DNA of 64,000 nt from Bugula neritina (Eukaryota; Bryozoa; Gymnolaemata; Cheilostomatida; Bugulidae): assembly GCA_964035545.1 (NCBI GenBank), contig OZ037767.1:24695128-24759127 (forward strand), read 5' to 3'. Under the pieces are notes generated by a model, which searched no databases, was not told the DNA's origin, and was given only the letters and a program-made list of their open reading frames with translations. Every line of letters begins with the position of its first letter. Position 1 is the first letter of the stretch. The translations under genes and the position numbers were made by a program. This document shows, one piece after another, positions 60,601-64,000 of the stretch.

Positions 60601-63600
60601 TGGTGCTCTGCTATTAGCAACACTCAGATATACCAAATTATGCAGTTGAATTGTAAGAGATATAAATTCTTGTAGCTACAGTGCATCATACACATGTTTG
60701 TAAAAACACCTTCACACTACAAGCAACATCAAAGCATAGATGAGCGGTTGTGTTAATAAATAAAACTGGTTTCTTAAAAATTCTATTTCCAGAAATATTA
60801 ATCGTCATCATATTTTGTGATGAAGAGCAACACTGGTATAAACGACTGAAGTCTCAAGCAATTCTCTCATTGCTGCCACATAGAGTACAATATGACTGGT
60901 GTTGATTGATATGTTCTCCAGGGTGCTATAAACCATTGAATAACTCGCAACATCAACAGTTGCATTTAAAATATTAAATGCAACTGTTGATTGTAGTTTT
61001 GCTGATAGTATAAAAAAACATATTTTGCTCTTTAAACATACTAATCTTATTTCAAACTGAACTTTTGCAAAAACCATTCTGGACTATATTAATATAAATG
61101 GAGAGAATCGTCAGTATATCACAGAGCTAAACAATCTTATAAACATTTTCCACTATAAATAATTTGCAAACCTTAGTTTTGGAAGAGTCAGTATCGGAAG
61201 GAGATGTCTTCAACTGACCCGCTTTATATATTATCCTAGACGGCTTTGCAATTTTTGGTCTACGACTTGGATTAGAGTTTAAAGTTGTGCTCTCACCGCC
61301 TCCTTTTAATAGAGACTCTAAATCTATCTTATCTCCAGGCTATAAAACATAAACAAGAAAATAAGTTAAAATAAGTTGAATATTTTTATGATAAAATTGG
61401 CATGTTAAAAAAAAACTTACCGGAAGAAAAACATATTCAAAAATTGCCACTTTCATACAAATGATTTTAAAAACTACAAGTAGTGTTGATGTCCAAACGA
61501 CTTTTACTAGAAATTATATGCCACTAAAGGCGTAAACAGGAAATATGCACACACCTGGGGAACAGAAGATATGGAACCTGGCGCCATTAGTCGTATCGGC
61601 TCAACAGTAACAGAAGGCTTCTCTGAAAGCATAAAAGCAAAACTTTTCCTGTATTGAAGATTGATGGGCTTAGCATATGTAACAACTTGCAAGTTCTACT
61701 TGACATGACGTATCATCAACCCTGACATTACCAGATCAACTCTGATAAAAAAAGGCTGAGTGGAAAGCTTACTACTAACTCATGCTACTGAATATGCAAG
61801 ATGTTATGAAGTTTACCTGCTAATTAAAGTTTTCAACACTTTCTTACAAAATATAACTCTTACTGATTATAGGATTATACTCAAATTTCACTGATGAGCA
61901 CATTGTAATTACTCTGAGTCACCAGATGTTTGAATATTTGCTATATCCGGCACATACCAGCATGGGCAAGTGGCGCCGCGCAATGATCAAAATAATGACT
62001 CACTTGGAGACAGCGAAGATATATCAAGTAGCTTAAGAGCAGCAGCGGCTTGGGCCATGTCCTGCTCTGCATTGGCAGTTGATGATGCTGCCGGTATACT
62101 CTTGTCTTCTTCCTTCTTGTCTGCAGCCTTTAGCTTCGCCCAAATGTCAGTGTGATTAGATTTCTATAAAAAGAAACACTTTATAGAAGAAGTATAGATC
62201 TACTATGTCCCTTTAAATCAAAAACCAGATCATTTGTCTAAAACACACCAGTTCAATACACGAGTAATCTATAAGCATTGACATAATTCAAACTCATGTT
62301 ATGCTTTTAAATATAAAGAATATAGCAATGTATAATAATATGTAATATAGATAGAATATTGTTAATACTCGTATATAATGATATATATAATATATAATAA
62401 TATACAAAGAATATTGTTGATTATGTCACGTTCTCACCTCTCCAGACTTTCGTCTACCATCCACCTTGTTGACTTTGGGAGTTACGAACTCACTGGGAGA
62501 CATGAGCTGAGGCTGGGCCTTGCTGGAAGTATCTGTTGCCACCTTGTCAGTAACTTCTGCTGCGGTCAACTTAGATTGTTGGCCAGTGGCAGCTTTATCT
62601 CTCTTCTGTTTCTTGGTAACTGCGCTTTCTGGCTTTGTTGGTTTAGCCGGTTCTCTTTGATTTGCAGTTTGCTGCTTTATGGCACTATTTTCCACCACTC
62701 TTGGCTTAAATGCAGCTTTACTATAACTAGGTGATTCTGAACTTGCTCTTTTGTCACCACCATTGCTCAGCACAGCATTCTGCCTGGATTTGACGTCCGA
62801 CTTCTTCAATATTTTTACCGGCGTCTGAACTCGGGAGTTGTTGGACTAAAATTTACATGATCAGTGTGAAGAGAATATGTGTAAATGTACAGGTAAAAAT
62901 ATGCAGTTAACAGTTTACAAGTAGAAGTATGCAGGTAACAATGGACAGGTAGAAATATGCAGGTAACAATGTACATGCAACAGTGTACAGGTAGCAGATG
63001 TAAATCATAATGTACAGATAATAGAGTATGGAAATTGCAAATCAACGAAATACATAATGTCCAATAAATAAATAATGAAAATATTTCTTATCAGCCTTTA
63101 AAAACTAACCACATTTTTGTTGAGCAGTTCAGAATCATTTGCTGATTTTCCAGCTTTCCCACCAACTGAGGCAGCTGAAGAGTAACTTTTGGCAGCAGCA
63201 TTTCTGTTCTGAGAAGATTGCTGTTGCTTCACAACGGCAGCACCAGTCTTAGATTTCCCAGACTGACTATTCTTGAGTCCTTTTTCAGCAGCCGTCCTCA
63301 TGCCGTAAGAGATGTTGAGGAGGGCGTGGGGAGGACACCTGTATCCTTTACCTGGACTACACCTACGTATATATACTTCACTACTACACAGCATATAGCA
63401 GGAAGTGCAAGTAAACATAAAAATGTAAAAGGATTTTGCACTAAAATTGTTTGCATGAACTGCTTTGTTGAAGTCTATGAGAAAAATTAGTTTGCTGTAA
63501 AAAAGCAGAACCAAGCTTTCAGTATACTGATGATAATTGTCAAGCAAACCAAAAGCTCAACACTAAACTGTATTAAAGCTTTGCTTAATCCTAGTGTGTG

Positions 63601-64000
63601 AACAAATTTTATTTTACCATGTATAAAAATATTTATAAATATCATCACCTTATGAAATTACAGTTGTCTAGGGAAGAAATGCAGTAAGAGATGCGAATGA
63701 TATTTACAAAAGCCATATATAAATGACTCATTAAATCATTAGCCTAATGACAGAACACACCAGCCTAATATGTTAAAAATAGTGACATTATAACACCGGA
63801 TTCTGTCAAAAAAGCTACCTAATAGATAGACCACAAGCAAACTCCTCATCAAATACAACTTCTACCATGGTGTCTCTGGGGTCGTCCCCTAATATTACGC
63901 CAATTACAGTGCCTTTCAGGCTATATGGTACTGTGAAACCGAGTCTAACATTAACCACCCGGTCAAACAGTTGAAAGTCTGCGGATGGATCTGGTATCAT
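57670..64000 (-). CDS. XRN1: 5'-3' exoribonuclease XRN1, C-terminal part (partial)
   Basis: Eleven coding exons, 63819-64000 (continues beyond the edge), 63110-63356, 62438-62845, 62004-62163, 61555-61622, 61172-61339, 60455-60610, 59566-59937, 59090-59252, 58656-58765 and 57670-57936, encode about 766 C-terminal residues with agreeing phases. The first holds the XRN1 SH3-like domain (FDRVVNVRLGFTVPYSLKG); the second has PPHALLNISYGMR, typical of XRN1. A long Lys/Ser-rich low-complexity region follows, then a Met/Pro/Gln-rich stretch and a folded-looking segment across exons 59566-59937 and 59090-59252. The tail includes SSFVPLQ and ends KSRLAANFDIHQ. XRN1 degrades decapped mRNA in the cytoplasm; the catalytic domain is outside the window. 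Confidence 0.93.
58831..59067. repeat. 20-bp minisatellite with 60-bp higher-order period, XRN1 intron
   Basis: Tandem 20-bp units gagtagaggtgactaataca, with every third unit changed to a gatgaataaa form, so a 60-bp period is superimposed. It ends about 17 bases from the donor of XRN1 exon 59090-59252. Confidence 0.9.
62880..63020. repeat. degenerate CAGGTA(A/G) repeat, XRN1 intron
   Basis: Imperfect units containing atgcaggtaacaatg and acaggtagaa, in the intron between exons 63110-63356 and 62438-62845. The words resemble donors on the plus strand, the opposite sense to the gene. Confidence 0.6.

Overview
The window is nuclear DNA from an animal. It is AT-rich, the genes are split by many GT-AG introns, and it carries a CEP290 orthologue (ciliary transition zone), a CIB-family EF-hand gene, the C-terminal half of XRN1, tRNA-derived SINEs and a Ty3/gypsy LTR retrotransposon. 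CEP290 has 49 coding exons and about 2,495 residues, close to the vertebrate protein, which suggests an intron-rich, slowly evolving invertebrate. I cannot name the phylum from sequence alone. Gene models were built by hand from splice sites. Reading phase carries through every junction of the multi-exon models, apart from one ambiguous pair of boundaries in CEP290.

Layout from left to right. (1) 486-6150, minus: a small, unrecognised, lysine-rich secretory protein with a signal peptide and a hydrophobic C-terminal tail. (2) 8154-17996, minus: an 838-residue leucine-rich-repeat protein in 15 coding exons. (3) 18861-44797, minus: CEP290, with SINEs and many minisatellites in its introns. (4) 44798-55200: the gap between the divergent CEP290 and CIB genes. 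It is split by a nearly intact, GC-rich Ty3/gypsy element at 47773-54706 (minus) with 580-bp LTRs differing at one position and a 5-bp target duplication. (5) 55201-56870, plus: a CIB1-like calcium and integrin binding protein in three exons. (6) 57670-64000, minus: the last 11 coding exons of XRN1; its 5' part lies beyond the right edge.

The most unusual signal is where the tandem repeats sit. Many arrays lie directly against exon boundaries. In several, the repeated unit is itself a copy of the neighbouring splice site: CEP290 exons 15, 22 and 40 have rows of decoy donors or acceptors, and exon 31 has a duplicated donor. One SINE landed a few bases from a CEP290 acceptor, and its target duplication covers the intron end. 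The retrotransposon shows a tRNA-Leu primer site inside a 14-bp U5-leader stem, a T TTA AAC frameshift site followed by a hairpin between gag and pol, and nested palindromes in U3. Other points of interest are three RFX X-box-like motifs at exact 40-bp spacing in a CEP290 intron, a possible 21-nt microexon in CIB, and a dsRBD-like segment in the XRN1 tail.
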